Part shown: positions 52,394 to 60,683 of the stretch, piece after piece
Layout of the letters: each line of letters starts with the position of its first letter
Numbering within the stretch: position 1 is the stretch's first letter
Assembly: GCA_019744975.1 (NCBI GenBank)
Contig: JAIETP010000025.1
Coordinates: 62,001-126,000, forward strand
Length of the DNA: 64,000 bases
Direction: 5' to 3'
From: Burkholderiales bacterium
Lineage (GTDB): Bacteria > Pseudomonadota > Gammaproteobacteria > Burkholderiales > SG8-41
The notes under the pieces: generated by a model
Database searches by the model: none
The model's input: only the letters and a program-made list of their open reading frames with translations
What the model was told of the DNA's origin: nothing
Program-made: the position numbers and the translations under genes

Positions 52394-53641
52394 ATGCAGC
52401 TACTCCTTGCCCGTACAACAAAAAGATCCGTTTTGAACAAAACCGTTGCCTTGCCCGGTCCGTGGGTCGTTGTTGCCGTTGCAACCTTCGCCCAGATGAT
52501 CGTGGCGATGTCGAACATCCTGCTACCGACCATTGCGCCGAAACTGGCGGAGTCGCTTGGCGTCAGCCCGATCCTGATCGGCTATCAGGTCAGCCTGACT
52601 TTCGGCGTGGCCACGCTGGCGACCATGTTTGGCGGCAATGCCGTGCTGCGGTTCGGGGCGGCGCGCACCACGCAGCTGTCGAGCCTGTGTTGCGGCGCCG
52701 GTCTGATCCTGTTTGCATTTCCGCATGTCGCGGCGATTGCGCTGGGTTCGGCTTTTGTCGGCGTCGGCATGGGCTTGATTAATCCGGCGGCGGCGCACCT
52801 GTTGGTGGCCTACACGCCACCCGCGCGGCGCAACATCATGTTTTCGATCAAGCAGACCGGCGTGCCGGTGGGTGGCGTGATCACCGCGCTGACGGCGCCG
52901 GCTATCGCCGTGCATTATGGTTTTCGCTGGTCGCTGGTGATGGTCGGGGTGCTGGTTGTGTTGCTGGTGATTTTTGCGCAGCGTTATCGCGCGCAGTGGG
53001 ATATCGACCGTGGCGGTGTTGACCATGGCAGTCGCGCGGCGTTCGGCGGCGTGCCGCTGGTGTGGAGTCAGGCCGACTTGCGCTGGGTTTCGCTGGTCGC
53101 GATGATTTTTTCCGGCATCCAGCGCTGCGTGCTGAGCTTCACGGTGATTTATCTGGTGGCCGAGGGCAGCATGGGTCTGGTGGAGGCGGGTGTGATGCTG
53201 TCGGTGGTGCAGGTGGGCGGCTCGGCCTCGCGTATCTGCTGGGGCTGGCTGGCCGACCGCCTCGGCAGCAGCCTGACCGTGCTGATGATCATCTGCGTGA
53301 TTACCATCGTCTCCACGCTGGCATTGGTATTTTTTGACCCAGGATGGAATAAGCTATTGATTTATTTATTATTTTTTGTGATCGGCGTGACGGCAGTTGG
53401 CTGGAACGGCGTCTTCCATGCCGAAGCGGCGCGCCTCAGCCCGCCGGGCATGGCCAGCGTGGTGGCTGCGGGCACCACTTTTTTTGTGTTTGCCGGCGTA
53501 CTGATCGGACCGGCAGCGTTTGCCGCCGCGTACGGCGGCATCGGCAGTTACGGCAATACTTTTCTGCTGGTGACGGCCTCCGCTGTTGTCGCTTTCGGCT
53601 TGTTGCTGATGGCGCAACGGGTCGCATCGCGCGACCGGTAA
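52394..53641 (+). CDS. MFS transporter (2 of a related set)
   Basis: The 415-residue carrier has twelve predicted helices and the group markers GYQVSLTFGVATLATMFGG, FSIKQTGVPVGG and VGWNGVFHAEAARLSPPGM. Codons 319-329 are contributed by an AT-rich element and read NKLLIYLLFFV, still a plausible helix. The ATG at 52394 was chosen; a TTG upstream and one downstream remain possible. It leads the plus-strand export run and faces the GntR regulator. Confidence 0.88.
   Translation: MQLLLARTTKRSVLNKTVALPGPWVVVAVATFAQMIVAMSNILLPTIAPKLAESLGVSPILIGYQVSLTFGVATLATMFGGNAVLRFGAARTTQLSSLCCGAGLILFAFPHVAAIALGSAFVGVGMGLINPAAAHLLVAYTPPARRNIMFSIKQTGVPVGGVITALTAPAIAVHYGFRWSLVMVGVLVVLLVIFAQRYRAQWDIDRGGVDHGSRAAFGGVPLVWSQADLRWVSLVAMIFSGIQRCVLSFTVIYLVAEGSMGLVEAGVMLSVVQVGGSASRICWGWLADRLGSSLTVLMIICVITIVSTLALVFFDPGWNKLLIYLLFFVIGVTAVGWNGVFHAEAARLSPPGMASVVAAGTTFFVFAGVLIGPAAFAAAYGGIGSYGNTFLLVTASAVVAFGLLLMAQRVASRDR
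53348..53380 (-). repeat. AT-rich dispersed element, copy 12, inside an MFS gene
   Basis: On the minus strand it reads AAATAAATCAATAGCTTATT, aligning base by base with copy 2 over 23 positions with about two thirds identity. It is read in frame as part of a membrane helix. Confidence 0.7.
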
Positions 53642-53645
53642 CTGC

Positions 53646-53927
53646 ATGGCAGATACCCAGTCCGCACCCGGGCCCTCGATTGTTGTCGTGGTGCTGGTGA
53701 CGATGACGGCGCAGATTGCGCGCCTCAGTCCGCCGGGCATGGTCAGTGTCGCAACCGGCGGCATCATGGTGTGGATTTTCGGCGGCATTCTCGTCGGCCC
53801 GGCGCTGTTTGCGGCGACCTATCGCTGGCTCGGCAGTTATACGACGACTTTCGGCATTCTGGCGCTGGTAGCCGTGGCCAGCGCGGTGCTTGCCTTTCTG
53901 GCGCTGCGGGCCGAGCGGGCGGCATGA
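53646..53927 (+). pseudogene. MFS gene remnant with a large in-frame deletion
   Basis: The 93-codon frame joins about 23 residues of an MFS N-terminus (PSIVVVVLVTMTAQ) directly to the last two helices of such a protein (ARLSPPGMVSVATGGIMVW). Its neighbour at 53924 has about 300 residues between the matching points. The start, frame and ATGA overlap with the next gene are preserved. It cannot work as a carrier and probably persists as a coupled leader. Confidence 0.8.
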
Positions 53928-55138
53928 GCGCGGCACCCGCTGGCCGCATCCCCTCTGTCGCCGCAGTGGTGGCGGCGACGACGGCGGCGCAGGTGGCCGG
54001 GGCGATGGGGGCGGCGGTATTCCCGGTGATCGCGCCGGAACTGGCGCGCACGCTCGACGTGCAGGCGTCGCTGATCGGTTACCAGATGAGCCTGATTTAC
54101 GGCGCGGCGCTGATCGGTTCGATGCTGTTCACCTGGATGGTCGCGCGGTACGGCGCTTGCCGCACCACGCAGATCGGCATGGCCTGTTGTGTCGCCGGGC
54201 TCGCCGTCGGATTTCATTCGAGCATTGCCGCGCTGGTGGTGACCTCCGTATTCATCGGCATCGCGATGAGCATCAACCTGCCTGCGGCGGCACACCTGCT
54301 GTTCCGCTTCAGCCCGCCGCAGCATCGCAATTTCATTTTTTCACTGAAGCAGACCGGTGTGCCGCTGGCCTGGGCACTGATGGCGCTGCTTGCGCCGGCG
54401 ATCACGCTGACCTGGGGTTGGCGCTGGGCATTGGCCCTGGTGCTGGTGTCCGCGCTGGCGACGCTGCTGGCGATGCAACTGGTGCGCGAGCGCTGGGACG
54501 ATGACCGGCGCCCTGATCTGCCGGTGCGGGCGCGGATATTTGAAGGAGTACAGCTGGTATGGCGGCTGCCCGCATTGCGCTGGCTGGGTGTCGCTGCATT
54601 CGGCATGGCTTTTGTCCAGCTGTGTGTCAGCACGTTTACGGTGATCATGCTGGTCGAGGAGGCGGAATACACGCTGATCGAAGCCGGCTTGATGCTGTCG
54701 GTGGCGCAGATTTTCGGCGTGCTCGGCCGAATTGCCTGGGGCTGGATGGCCGACCGCAGCGGTGACAGCCTGCGCGTGCTGCAATGGCTGACCGGCGGCA
54801 TGTTGCTGTGTTGTGCCGTCATTACGTTTCTCCAGCCGGAGTGGCCGGTGCCGGTGACCGCGCTGCTGTTCGCGGTGTTCGGTGCGACGGCCATCGGCTG
54901 GAACGGTCTCTATACCGCGGAAGTAGCGCGCCGCAGCCCGCCGGGACAGGTCAGCATCGCGACCGGCGGCGCGATGGTATGGAATTTCGGCGGCATCCTC
55001 GCGGGTCCCACGGCGTTTACGCTGATCTACAGGCTGCTCGGCAGTTATGCCTGGACCTATGGCACCATGGCAGTGATGGTGGTGGTCATTTTCCTTGCTC
55101 TCCATGCGGCGCGGCGCGCAGAACGCGGGGAGGTCTGA
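53924..55138 (+). CDS. MFS transporter (3 of a related set)
   Basis: The 404-residue protein starts in the stop of the remnant (ATGA). It has GYQMSLIYGAALIGSMLF, FSLKQTGVPLAWALMALL and IGWNGLYTAEVARRSPPG, aligning with the other two carriers of this type in the window. Its C-terminal end is nearly identical in motif to the remnant before it, supporting tandem duplication. It overlaps the TauE-like gene by one base (TGATG). The substrate is unknown. Confidence 0.9.
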   Translation: MSAAPAGRIPSVAAVVAATTAAQVAGAMGAAVFPVIAPELARTLDVQASLIGYQMSLIYGAALIGSMLFTWMVARYGACRTTQIGMACCVAGLAVGFHSSIAALVVTSVFIGIAMSINLPAAAHLLFRFSPPQHRNFIFSLKQTGVPLAWALMALLAPAITLTWGWRWALALVLVSALATLLAMQLVRERWDDDRRPDLPVRARIFEGVQLVWRLPALRWLGVAAFGMAFVQLCVSTFTVIMLVEEAEYTLIEAGLMLSVAQIFGVLGRIAWGWMADRSGDSLRVLQWLTGGMLLCCAVITFLQPEWPVPVTALLFAVFGATAIGWNGLYTAEVARRSPPGQVSIATGGAMVWNFGGILAGPTAFTLIYRLLGSYAWTYGTMAVMVVVIFLALHAARRAERGEV

Positions 55139-55884
55139 TGGAGTCATTGAGCGCGCTGCAGCTGGTGTTCTGCGTGGTGGTGGTTACGCTGGCGTTCGCA
55201 GTGCGCGGGGGCGCCGGGTTCGGCGGCGGGGCGATCGCGGTGCCGCTGCTGGCGCTGGTTTTTCCGCTGCCGGTGACCGTGCCGGTGGTGACCGTGCTCA
55301 ACATGCTGTCCTCGATCGGGCAGGGCGTCACCGACTGGCGTCATATCGCCTGGCGCGAGATATGGCGCATCGTGCCCGGCAGCCTGGTCGGCGTATTTCT
55401 CGGTATTTACCTGCTGACGCTGTTTGATCCGCAGCCGCTGGCGCGGGCGCTCGGCGTGTTTGTCGTGCTGTATGCGCTGTACGTGATGGTTTTTGCCGGA
55501 CGCACGCCGCAGATACCGCCGCGCTGGATGTTGCCGGTGGCGGCGGTGACGAGTATCGCGGCAGGCATCATCGGCTCCCTGTTCGGTGGCGCCGCGGGGC
55601 CGGTGTACGTGATTTACCTGAATTCAGCGCGGCTCGCCAAGGATGCCTTTCGCGTGACCATCACCACCGTGATGCTGTTCCAGGGACTGACCCGCATCGC
55701 CGGTTATGCGACGCTGGGTTTGTATGACGGGCATGTGCTGTTGCTGCTGGCGGCGGCGCTGCCGATGGTGGTCATCGGTTCATGGTTGGGCGCACGCGTG
55801 GTGCGCCGCTTCGATCCGGTCGCATTCAACCGCGCGGTGGGTGTTGTTTTGCTGGTCAGCGGCGCGGCGCTGATATTCAAATAA
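55138..55884 (+). CDS. TauE/SafE-family exporter (1)
   Basis: The 248-residue membrane protein has about eight helices and the paired TauE/SafE motifs. These are VRGGAGFGGGAIAVPLLALV near the start and IAAGIIGSLFGGAAGPVYVI in the middle. The family exports sulfite, sulfoacetate or other small organosulfur anions. It is translationally coupled to the MFS gene and followed after four bases by a second TauE gene. Confidence 0.92.
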   Translation: MESLSALQLVFCVVVVTLAFAVRGGAGFGGGAIAVPLLALVFPLPVTVPVVTVLNMLSSIGQGVTDWRHIAWREIWRIVPGSLVGVFLGIYLLTLFDPQPLARALGVFVVLYALYVMVFAGRTPQIPPRWMLPVAAVTSIAAGIIGSLFGGAAGPVYVIYLNSARLAKDAFRVTITTVMLFQGLTRIAGYATLGLYDGHVLLLLAAALPMVVIGSWLGARVVRRFDPVAFNRAVGVVLLVSGAALIFK

Positions 55885-55888
55885 AGAG

Positions 55889-56647
55889 ATGTTTGATCCT
55901 ACTTTGTTCGATTTAAGCGGTTTCCAGCTGGTGTGGATCGTGGCGGTTTTTTTCCTTGCCTTTGTCGTGCGCGGCATGTCGGGCTTCGGCGCCGGCATGA
56001 TCGCCGTGCCGCTGCTGGCCTTCGTGATCCCGCTGCAGCTCGCGGTGCCCTTGTGCAGCCTGCTGGTGTTCGTGCTGTTCGTGATCCTGGTCATCCGCGA
56101 CCGGCACGAGGTGGTGTGGTCGGAACTGCGCCTGCTGGTGCCGCCGACCATCATCGGCGCGCTGCTTGGGTTGTGGTTGTTCGCCAGCCTCGACAACCGC
56201 ATGCTGGTGCTGATGCTCGGCTCGTTCCTGGTGTGTTATGCCTGTTACATGCTGGCGGTCAGCGTGCTCGGCTTGCCGCAGTTGCGCTGTTCGCAGCGCT
56301 GGGCGATACCAGTGGGGTTTTTTGGCAGCTTTTTTGACACCCTGTTCGGCGGCGGTGGCGGCACACTGGTGGTGATTTACATCAACGCCCGGGGCATCGG
56401 CCGTGCCGGGTTTCGTGCGACGGTGGCGGCCCTGTGGTTTACCGAAATGATTGCCCGCATTGGCGGCTATGCCTGGGCCGGGTTTTACGATGCAAAGACG
56501 TTGCTGCTGTTTGTCGTTTTGCTGCCGCTGATGTGGGCGGGGACCGTGGTCGGTGAACGCCTCGGCAACCGGGTGAATGGCGAGACGTTCTCGAAAATAC
56601 TGGCGGTAATGCTGCTGGCCAGCGGGATCAGCCTGCTGGCGAAATGA
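55889..56647 (+). CDS. TauE/SafE-family exporter (2)
   Basis: The 252-residue paralogue carries VRGMSGFGAGMIAVPLLAFV and FGSFFDTLFGGGGGTLVVIY at the same positions as its neighbour. Two adjacent TauE proteins downstream of two MFS carriers suggest export of, or tolerance to, related anions. The thiol dioxygenase encoded across the divergent promoter makes a sulfinate a reasonable candidate, but this is inference. Confidence 0.92.
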   Translation: MFDPTLFDLSGFQLVWIVAVFFLAFVVRGMSGFGAGMIAVPLLAFVIPLQLAVPLCSLLVFVLFVILVIRDRHEVVWSELRLLVPPTIIGALLGLWLFASLDNRMLVLMLGSFLVCYACYMLAVSVLGLPQLRCSQRWAIPVGFFGSFFDTLFGGGGGTLVVIYINARGIGRAGFRATVAALWFTEMIARIGGYAWAGFYDAKTLLLFVVLLPLMWAGTVVGERLGNRVNGETFSKILAVMLLASGISLLAK

Positions 56648-56687
56648 CGGCGCTGGTGAGTGCCAGCGCAAAAAAAGCGGAAAGACT

Positions 56688-56828
56688 TCAGCGGAGGAAG
56701 ATGACGACTGGAAAAACCGCGACGGCCATGACCAGAACCATCCATTCGAGCCGGTTGCGCTTGAGCCAGCCCGTAAAGTGCAGAATCAATACGATGGCTG
56801 CAATGACATAAAACGCATAAAACGCCAT
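56688..56828 (-). CDS. 46-residue small membrane protein
   Basis: A short frame with GGGGAG eight bases before its ATG encodes a protein with two hydrophobic stretches (MAFYAFYVIAAIVLILHF and MVLVMAVAVFPVVIFL) joined by the basic turn GWLKRNRLEW. This is a helical hairpin topology. It is convergent with the TauE genes. Upstream, AATTCGGTT and AACCGAATT (56846-56871) form an inverted repeat that might be an operator. Too short for family assignment. Confidence 0.6.
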   Translation of the reverse strand: MAFYAFYVIAAIVLILHFTGWLKRNRLEWMVLVMAVAVFPVVIFLR

Positions 56829-57252
56829 TTTTGAACTCCCCTGTAAATTCGGTTTGGAGAATAACCGAATTCAGCAGCAGTCGCCATCGGCGAAGCAGCG
56901 TTTTTCTGTTGCGGGTGACCGGTAATTTGTCACGCTTTTCAGTGTTTGGCTTCGAGGCTGCAGGGCTGCCGCGCAGGTCATGCAATGCCTTGCACGAGCG
57001 CCGCCGGCGGCGGAAGCGAACACGATCAACGGTGCGGGCCGGGAATGTCGGGTCGCCGATTTATTAACTCATTGTTTATTAAGTAATTTTAATGATCCGG
57101 TTGGAAGGATGGCGGCGCATAGTCATGCGCCGGCAGTCATTTGCACCGGACTCCTCATAAACAATTTATGAAATATTGCCAACATGCTGATTACCAGCGC
57201 AAAATGATCAGCCCGATGCGGGCAGTACGGCCGCAGTCTTGTGGAGGTTCCG
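56829..57252. other. 424-base stretch without a recognised gene
   Basis: It holds the inverted repeat 56846-56871 and an AT-rich element (57060-57098). A second AT-rich patch lies around 57155-57180. The ribosome site of the ParA gene (GGAGG, 57243-57247) is at its right end. I see no convincing coding frame. Confidence 0.6.
57060..57098 (-). repeat. AT-rich dispersed element, copy 13
   Basis: On the minus strand it reads TTACTTAATAAACAATGAGT followed by TAATAAA. It is more diverged than copies 2 and 9. It lies in the gap before the ParA gene. Confidence 0.5.
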
Positions 57253-58164
57253 GTGGCGCGTATTGCGATGTTCAATCAGAAAGGCGGCGTCGGCAAAACG
57301 ACGACGACGCTGAACCTTGCAGGGCTGCTGGCGCGTCGGGGCGTTGATCCACTGGTCGTTGATCTGGACCCGCAAGCCCACCTCACCAGTGTCTGCGGTG
57401 TCGTGGTGCCACGCGCCGAAGCCAGCATTTACGGCCTCTATGCGCACGGCACGCCACTGGCATCGTTGACCTGCAGCACACGCAATGGCTGGAAGCTGGT
57501 GCCTTCGCACATCGAGTTGTCCAAAGTTGACAGCCAGTTCGGCAAGGGACCTGCAGTGCTCGGCCGGCTGGCCGCTGCGCTGGACCGCGAGCCCGCGGAA
57601 CGCCCGGTGCTGATGGATGCCTGCCCGATGCTGGGTGTGCTGTCGCTGGGCAGCGTGTTCGCCGCCGATGGCGTGATCATTCCGATATCGACGGACTATC
57701 TGGCGATGAAGGGCGCCGTGCAGATGGAGCGTACGCTGAAAGCTCTTGAACAGGTATTGAAGCGGCGTGTACCGCGGCGTTACCTTATCACCCGTTATGA
57801 CCCCCGGCGCCGGATGTCGGCGGATATCGAGCGCCAGTTGCGCGCGCGTTACGGCGACGAAGTCTGTGCCACGCGCATCGCCGAAAACGTCAGCATCGCC
57901 GAGAGTCCGGCATCCAGCCAGGATGTGTTCGAACATGCACCGGCGAGCCGCGGTGCGCGCGATTACACCGAACTGCTGGATGAATTGATGGCGACCGGTT
58001 TTATCCGTCTTGCCGGGCGCGAAGCGAAACCCGGAGTGCGGACACCGCCGCCGGAGGCGCGCACAGCGTTAAATGCGGCGCTGACTACGAAGCAGAAGAT
58101 GACTGCGCAGCGCGGCGTGGCCACCAGTCTGAAACTGGTGCAGACGCGGCGCGCCGGCACCTGA
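57253..58164 (+). CDS. orphan ParA-family ATPase
   Basis: The 303-residue protein starts at GTG 57253, six bases after GGAGG, and opens MARIAMFNQKGGVGKTTTTL with the deviant Walker A KGGVGKTT (residues 10-17). VVDLDPQAHL and VLMDACP follow. There is no ParB, chemotaxis or plasmid replication gene nearby. It may position a cellular cargo rather than segregate DNA. The C-terminal 60 residues are Ala/Thr-rich and not part of the core fold. Confidence 0.92.
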   Translation: MARIAMFNQKGGVGKTTTTLNLAGLLARRGVDPLVVDLDPQAHLTSVCGVVVPRAEASIYGLYAHGTPLASLTCSTRNGWKLVPSHIELSKVDSQFGKGPAVLGRLAAALDREPAERPVLMDACPMLGVLSLGSVFAADGVIIPISTDYLAMKGAVQMERTLKALEQVLKRRVPRRYLITRYDPRRRMSADIERQLRARYGDEVCATRIAENVSIAESPASSQDVFEHAPASRGARDYTELLDELMATGFIRLAGREAKPGVRTPPPEARTALNAALTTKQKMTAQRGVATSLKLVQTRRAGT

Positions 58165-58200
58165 GCCTGCTGTTATTGTTATTCCCGGCCGGTTGACCGG

Positions 58201-58431
58201 TTAGCGCGGTTCTTCCTGTTTGCTGATCAGCGAGATCATGCTTTCCAGATCGACGCCGTCGCCGCGGTTGTCAGGCGTGAGGGTGTTGCAGTCGAGAATT
58301 TCGCAGTGCTGATAGATTTGGCGGATGCGGGTTTCAGCGCCTTCCCGGTCGTGCGCCTGCACCACCAGGTTTTCAACCACCATGCCGCCGCGTGTCCTGA
58401 TCCTGAATCCGAACTTGGTCATGTCGGCCAT
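58201..58431 (-). CDS. small conserved-looking protein (76 residues)
   Basis: The ATG at 58431 was chosen because AAGGGAG lies seven bases upstream. The sequence FGFRIRTRGGMVVENLVVQA, then HDREGAETRIRQIYQHCEIL, looks like a small alpha/beta domain without membrane part. It follows the gamma carbonic anhydrase gene after 24 bases on the same strand and is probably cotranscribed. The family was not recognised. Confidence 0.7.
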   Translation of the reverse strand: MADMTKFGFRIRTRGGMVVENLVVQAHDREGAETRIRQIYQHCEILDCNTLTPDNRGDGVDLESMISLISKQEEPR

Positions 58432-58455
58432 GTGCACGCTCCCTTGGGATGAGAC

Positions 58456-58980
58456 TCAGGATTCGTCGGGTTTCAGTTCGTTGCGGTAACGCCTTGAATT
58501 CTGCACATAGTGTTCGGAGATGCGGTTGATGCGTGAAATTTCGTCGGCCGAGAGCTGGCGCACGACTTTGCCCGGCATGCCCAGCACCATCGAACCGTCG
58601 GGAATCTCCTTGCCTTCGCCGATAAAAGCGCGGGCGCCGATCAGGCAGTTCTTGCCGATTTTTGCGCCATTGAGAATGACGGCGCCTATGCCGACCAGGC
58701 TGCCTTCACCAATGGTGCAGCCGTGCAGCATGGCCATGTGGCCGACGCTGACGTTTTTTTCCAGCGTCAGCGGAAAGCCGGGATCGGCGTGCAGCACCGA
58801 ACCGTCCTGCACCTGTGCATTTTCGCCGATGGTGATGGTTTCGTTATCGCTGCGCAGTACGCAGTTCCACCAGATGCTGGCGTTGTTCTCCAGCGTCACG
58901 CTGCCGATGACCACGGCGTTGGGAGCAATCCAGTGGTCGCCCTTGCAGATGACTTTGCGCCCGTTCAGGGAGTATTTCAT
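58456..58980 (-). CDS. gamma-class carbonic anhydrase family protein
   Basis: The 174-residue left-handed beta-helix protein has the hexapeptide pattern and the zinc His residues in VLHADPG and [13 protein letters not shown], as in the YrdA/CaiE-like gamma carbonic anhydrases. Family activity varies, and many bacterial members show none in vitro. A good ribosome site (GGAGG) precedes the ATG. The gamma-glutamyltransferase gene lies ten bases upstream, so the three genes here may form an operon. Confidence 0.93.
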   Translation of the reverse strand: MKYSLNGRKVICKGDHWIAPNAVVIGSVTLENNASIWWNCVLRSDNETITIGENAQVQDGSVLHADPGFPLTLEKNVSVGHMAMLHGCTIGEGSLVGIGAVILNGAKIGKNCLIGARAFIGEGKEIPDGSMVLGMPGKVVRQLSADEISRINRISEHYVQNSRRYRNELKPDES

Positions 58981-58990
58981 TGTTGCCTCC

Positions 58991-60580
58991 TCAGAACCCG
59001 ACAGCCTGGCCGTCAGTGCGGCGCTCGGAGGCGGCGAAATAACCGTCCTCCATTTTATAAATCAGCTGCGCGCGTCCGAAATCGGTGGACCAGCGGTCAG
59101 CTTGCGGCATGTCGTGGCCGCGATCGCGCAGATCGGCGACGGTGTCAGCGGATACACCGTGTTCAATACCGACCTTGAGGCCGGTGTCGATGCGCCAGCG
59201 CGGCGCGTCGGCGGCCGCCTGCGGGTTCTGGCCGTAGTCAACCATGCGCGAGACCACCTGCATGTGACCCTGGGCCTGCATTGAACCGCCCATGACGCCG
59301 AAGCTCATCAATGGTTTGCCGTTTTTGCTGAGGAAGCCCGGGATGATGGTCTGAAACGGACGTTTGCGCGGGGCGACGATATTGGCATGACCCGGTTTCA
59401 GGCTGAAGCCGTAGCCACGGTTCTGCAGGCTGATACCGGTGCCGGGCACCACGACGCCTGAACCGAAACCGGCGTAGTTGGACTGGATGTACGACACCAT
59501 CATGCCCGACTCGTCGGCTGCCGTCAGGTAAACCGTGCCGCCCTTGGCCGGGTTGCCGAAGGCGGGCTCTTGAGCTTTTTTCATGTCGATCAGCTGCGCG
59601 CGTTTTTTCAGGTACGCCTTGTCGAGCATTTCGGCGGGCGTGATGCGCATGGTCGCCGGATCAGAGACGTACTCATTGATGTCGGCGAAAGCGAGTTTCA
59701 TCGCTTCGATCTGCAGGTGCATGCTGTCCGGGGAATCCACCGGCATTTTGGCAATGTCGAAATTCTCAAGGATGCCCAGCGCGATCAGCGCTGCGATGCC
59801 CTGGCCGTTGGGCGGAATTTCATGCAGCGTATAACCACGGTAGTCGATGCCGATCGGTTCCACCCAGTCGTTTTTATGGCTGGCGAGGTCGTCCATGGTC
59901 ATCGCGCCGCCATTCTGTTTGGCCCAGGCGACGATTTTTTCAGCGAGATCACCTTTGTAGAACGCCTCGCCTTTGGTTTCGGCAATCCGCGCCAGGGTCT
60001 TGGCCTGCGCCGGGAAGGAGAATTTTTCGCCCGGGGCCGGTGCGCGACCGCGCGGCATGAAAGCTTCGGCATATCCCGGCTGGTTTTTTAATTCAGGCGC
60101 CTGATTGGCCCACAGGCGGGCGATGGTCGGCGTCACCATGTAGCCGTCGGTGGCGTATTTGATCGCCGGCTCGAACAAATCGGCGAAGGGCAGCTTGCCG
60201 AATCTGGCCGACATTTCCGCCCAGGCCGAAACACATCCCGGCACGGTGACGGAATCCCAGCCGCGTTGCGGCATGGCTTGCGCGCCCTTGAAGCGGTCGG
60301 CGGTCCATGCCGCAGGAGAACGTCCCGAAGCATTCAGTCCGTGCAGTTTTTTGCCGTCCCACAAAATGCAGAATGCATCACTGCCGATGCCGTTGCTGGT
60401 CGGCTCCAGCACGGTCAGTGAAATCGCGGTGGCGAGTATGGCGTCAACGGCGTTGCCGCCTTTGAGCAGCATGCGCAGGCCTGCCTGGGCTGCCAGCGGT
60501 TGCGAAGTGGCGACGACATTGCGTGCCAGTACCGGCATGCGTTGTGAGGTGTAGGGAAACTGGAAATCTAATGGGGGCAT
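58991..60580 (-). CDS. gamma-glutamyltransferase family protein (1)
   Basis: The 529-residue protein (ATG 60580 chosen) has the Ntn-hydrolase layout. [20 protein letters not shown] lies near the N-terminus, the processing site is in [14 protein letters not shown] (Thr349 as nucleophile), and [18 protein letters not shown] follows, with [13 protein letters not shown]. No signal peptide is seen, unlike classic periplasmic enzymes. It lies downstream of a Bug receptor gene, beyond a terminator, and may cleave the imported gamma-glutamyl compound or an acylamide. Confidence 0.93.
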   Translation of the reverse strand: MPPLDFQFPYTSQRMPVLARNVVATSQPLAAQAGLRMLLKGGNAVDAILATAISLTVLEPTSNGIGSDAFCILWDGKKLHGLNASGRSPAAWTADRFKGAQAMPQRGWDSVTVPGCVSAWAEMSARFGKLPFADLFEPAIKYATDGYMVTPTIARLWANQAPELKNQPGYAEAFMPRGRAPAPGEKFSFPAQAKTLARIAETKGEAFYKGDLAEKIVAWAKQNGGAMTMDDLASHKNDWVEPIGIDYRGYTLHEIPPNGQGIAALIALGILENFDIAKMPVDSPDSMHLQIEAMKLAFADINEYVSDPATMRITPAEMLDKAYLKKRAQLIDMKKAQEPAFGNPAKGGTVYLTAADESGMMVSYIQSNYAGFGSGVVVPGTGISLQNRGYGFSLKPGHANIVAPRKRPFQTIIPGFLSKNGKPLMSFGVMGGSMQAQGHMQVVSRMVDYGQNPQAAADAPRWRIDTGLKVGIEHGVSADTVADLRDRGHDMPQADRWSTDFGRAQLIYKMEDGYFAASERRTDGQAVGF

Positions 60581-60611
60581 CGGAATCTCGGTGTCAGCGG
60601 GAAAAATAAGC

Positions 60612-60641
60612 AAAAAAAACGGGGCTCTTTGAGGGCCCCGT
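60612..60641 (-). terminator. terminator of the Bug receptor gene
   Basis: ACGGGGC and GCCCCGT pair around a nine-base loop with eight Ts following on the minus strand. It lies between the Bug gene and the gamma-glutamyltransferase gene, so the two may be transcribed at different levels. Confidence 0.88.
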
Positions 60642-60683
60642 ATATTTTAGCGCAAGCGCGATGCGCAAATATGCTCTTCAGTC

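Noticed and set aside
53771-53923. N-terminal extension of the third MFS gene
   Set aside because: The extended frame overlaps the remnant in another frame and is Arg-rich; the ATG at 53924 gives the proper family N-terminus and an ATGA overlap.
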